DNA from: Oscillospiraceae bacterium
GTDB taxonomy: Bacteria; Bacillota; Clostridia; Oscillospirales; Ruminococcaceae
Length of the DNA stretch: 64,000 nucleotides
NCBI GenBank assembly: GCA_009781425.1
Contig: WQYC01000003.1
Span: 1-64,000, forward strand
Direction: 5' to 3'
This document shows, piece by piece, positions 63,554 to 64,000 of the stretch (within the stretch, counting starts at the first letter, position 1; every line of letters starts with the position of its first letter). A program made the position numbers and the translations under genes. Below the pieces are notes generated by a model. It searched no databases. It was not told where the DNA came from and worked only from the letters and a program-made list of their open reading frames with translations.

Positions 63554-64000
63554 ATGGCGAAAAAAATAAGACTGCTTATAGTTGACGACTCAATAATTTT
63601 CAGAACAATGCTTACAAAATCGCTGAATGTTTTCAACGAGATTGAGGTTATTGCTTCGGCGGGAGACGCGTTTGAGGCTAAGGAAAAAATCGTTAAGTAT
63701 AAACCCGATGTTATCACGCTTGACGTTGAAATGCCTAAGATGAACGGCATTGACTTCCTCAAAACGATTCTGCCCGAATTTCCGATTCCGACTGTTGTTG
63801 TTACGTCGTCACCCATTAACGCTTTTGAAGCAATTTCGGCGGGCGCGGTTGAGTTCATAAAAAAACCGAATAAGGCTGAAACCGACCTGTTCATAGCGGA
63901 GCTTGCGAAAAAGGTAATCATCGCGTCAAATGCAAGAGTGCGCAGAGTTTCCGCGGCATCGCTCAAAACCGCCGCGCCTATTTCTATTGCGTCCATTGCG
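63554..64000 (+). CDS. cheB: Chemotaxis methylesterase CheB, C-terminal part beyond window
   Basis: 149 visible residues, MAKKIRLLIVDDSIIFRTML, form a receiver domain with the acidic pair in VDDS, phospho-acceptor Asp in VITLDVEMPKMNG, Thr/Ser in VVVTSSP and Lys in FIKKP. The following Ala/Ser-rich stretch (SAASLKTAAPISIASIA) looks like the linker to the methylesterase domain, which is cut off by the window end. CheB is inferred from the MPKMNGIDFL pattern and its place after cheR. GAGGTGAAG precedes the start. Confidence 0.9.
   Translation, partial: MAKKIRLLIVDDSIIFRTMLTKSLNVFNEIEVIASAGDAFEAKEKIVKYKPDVITLDVEMPKMNGIDFLKTILPEFPIPTVVVTSSPINAFEAISAGAVEFIKKPNKAETDLFIAELAKKVIIASNARVRRVSAASLKTAAPISIASIA

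Overview
The window comes from a spore-forming, motile, plant-fibre-degrading anaerobe of the Clostridia, most like the gut or rumen Oscillospirales/Ruminococcaceae. I infer this from spoIVA with its clostridial partner sipL, a cytoplasmic hydrogenase-type chemoreceptor, che genes, a dockerin-bearing cellulase, several glycoside hydrolases, the clostridial order rnc - radical SAM - smc - ftsY, and canonical TTGACA-17-TATAAT promoters. No rRNA, tRNA, CRISPR array, insertion sequence or phage gene was seen, and no gene-free stretch exceeds about 210 bases.

Layout. Positions 1-2551 (minus) hold sipL and the 5' part of spoIVA. From 2.7 to 35.5 kb almost everything is on the plus strand: a GH113 mannanase-like enzyme, aroF-tyrA, a CDF metal exporter, dnaE, pfkA, a tetrahydrofolate riboswitch controlling a folate ECF transporter, proC, the infC-rpmI-rplT operon with its leader attenuator and an AUU start, nudix/TrmH/topA/trmFO, plsX-rnc-radical SAM-smc-ftsY, rdgB, nadD-yqeK-rsfS, rpsU, yqeG, aroQ, an M24 peptidase and efp. 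From 35.5 to 43.6 kb are two minus-strand operons: GH4 alpha-galactosidase plus GH5-dockerin cellulase, and a DUF4914-like P-loop protein plus a zinc-ribbon beta-propeller protein. From 43.7 to 54.2 kb are hflX with an N-terminal JAMM-like domain, a shortened GH4, a BadF-type sugar kinase, a lipoprotein with two GH5 domains, a small regulator and GH115 alpha-glucuronidase. From 54.2 to 64 kb are a membrane J-protein, an [FeFe]-hydrogenase/methyl-accepting fusion (probable H2 chemoreceptor), a FlhB-C/FliK-like pair, and cheA-cheW-cheR-cheB (cheB cut by the window end).

How it works together. Secreted or anchored GH5 enzymes open beta-glucan and mannan. Cytoplasmic GH113, GH4 and GH115 enzymes finish imported oligosaccharides, and the kinase and pfkA feed glycolysis. 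The hydrogenase-like receptor beside the che operon suggests that swimming responds to H2 or redox state.

The most unusual feature is a family of short modular palindromes. Each unit starts GTAGGG and forms a hairpin, and units occur singly or as head-to-head pairs. There are at least ten copies. They sit at gene ends, where four supply the TAG stop codon and one forms a terminator, and also in frame inside hflX, trmFO and the twin-GH5 gene. Paired base changes conserve their stems. This resembles in principle the Rickettsia palindromic elements, but the sequences differ.
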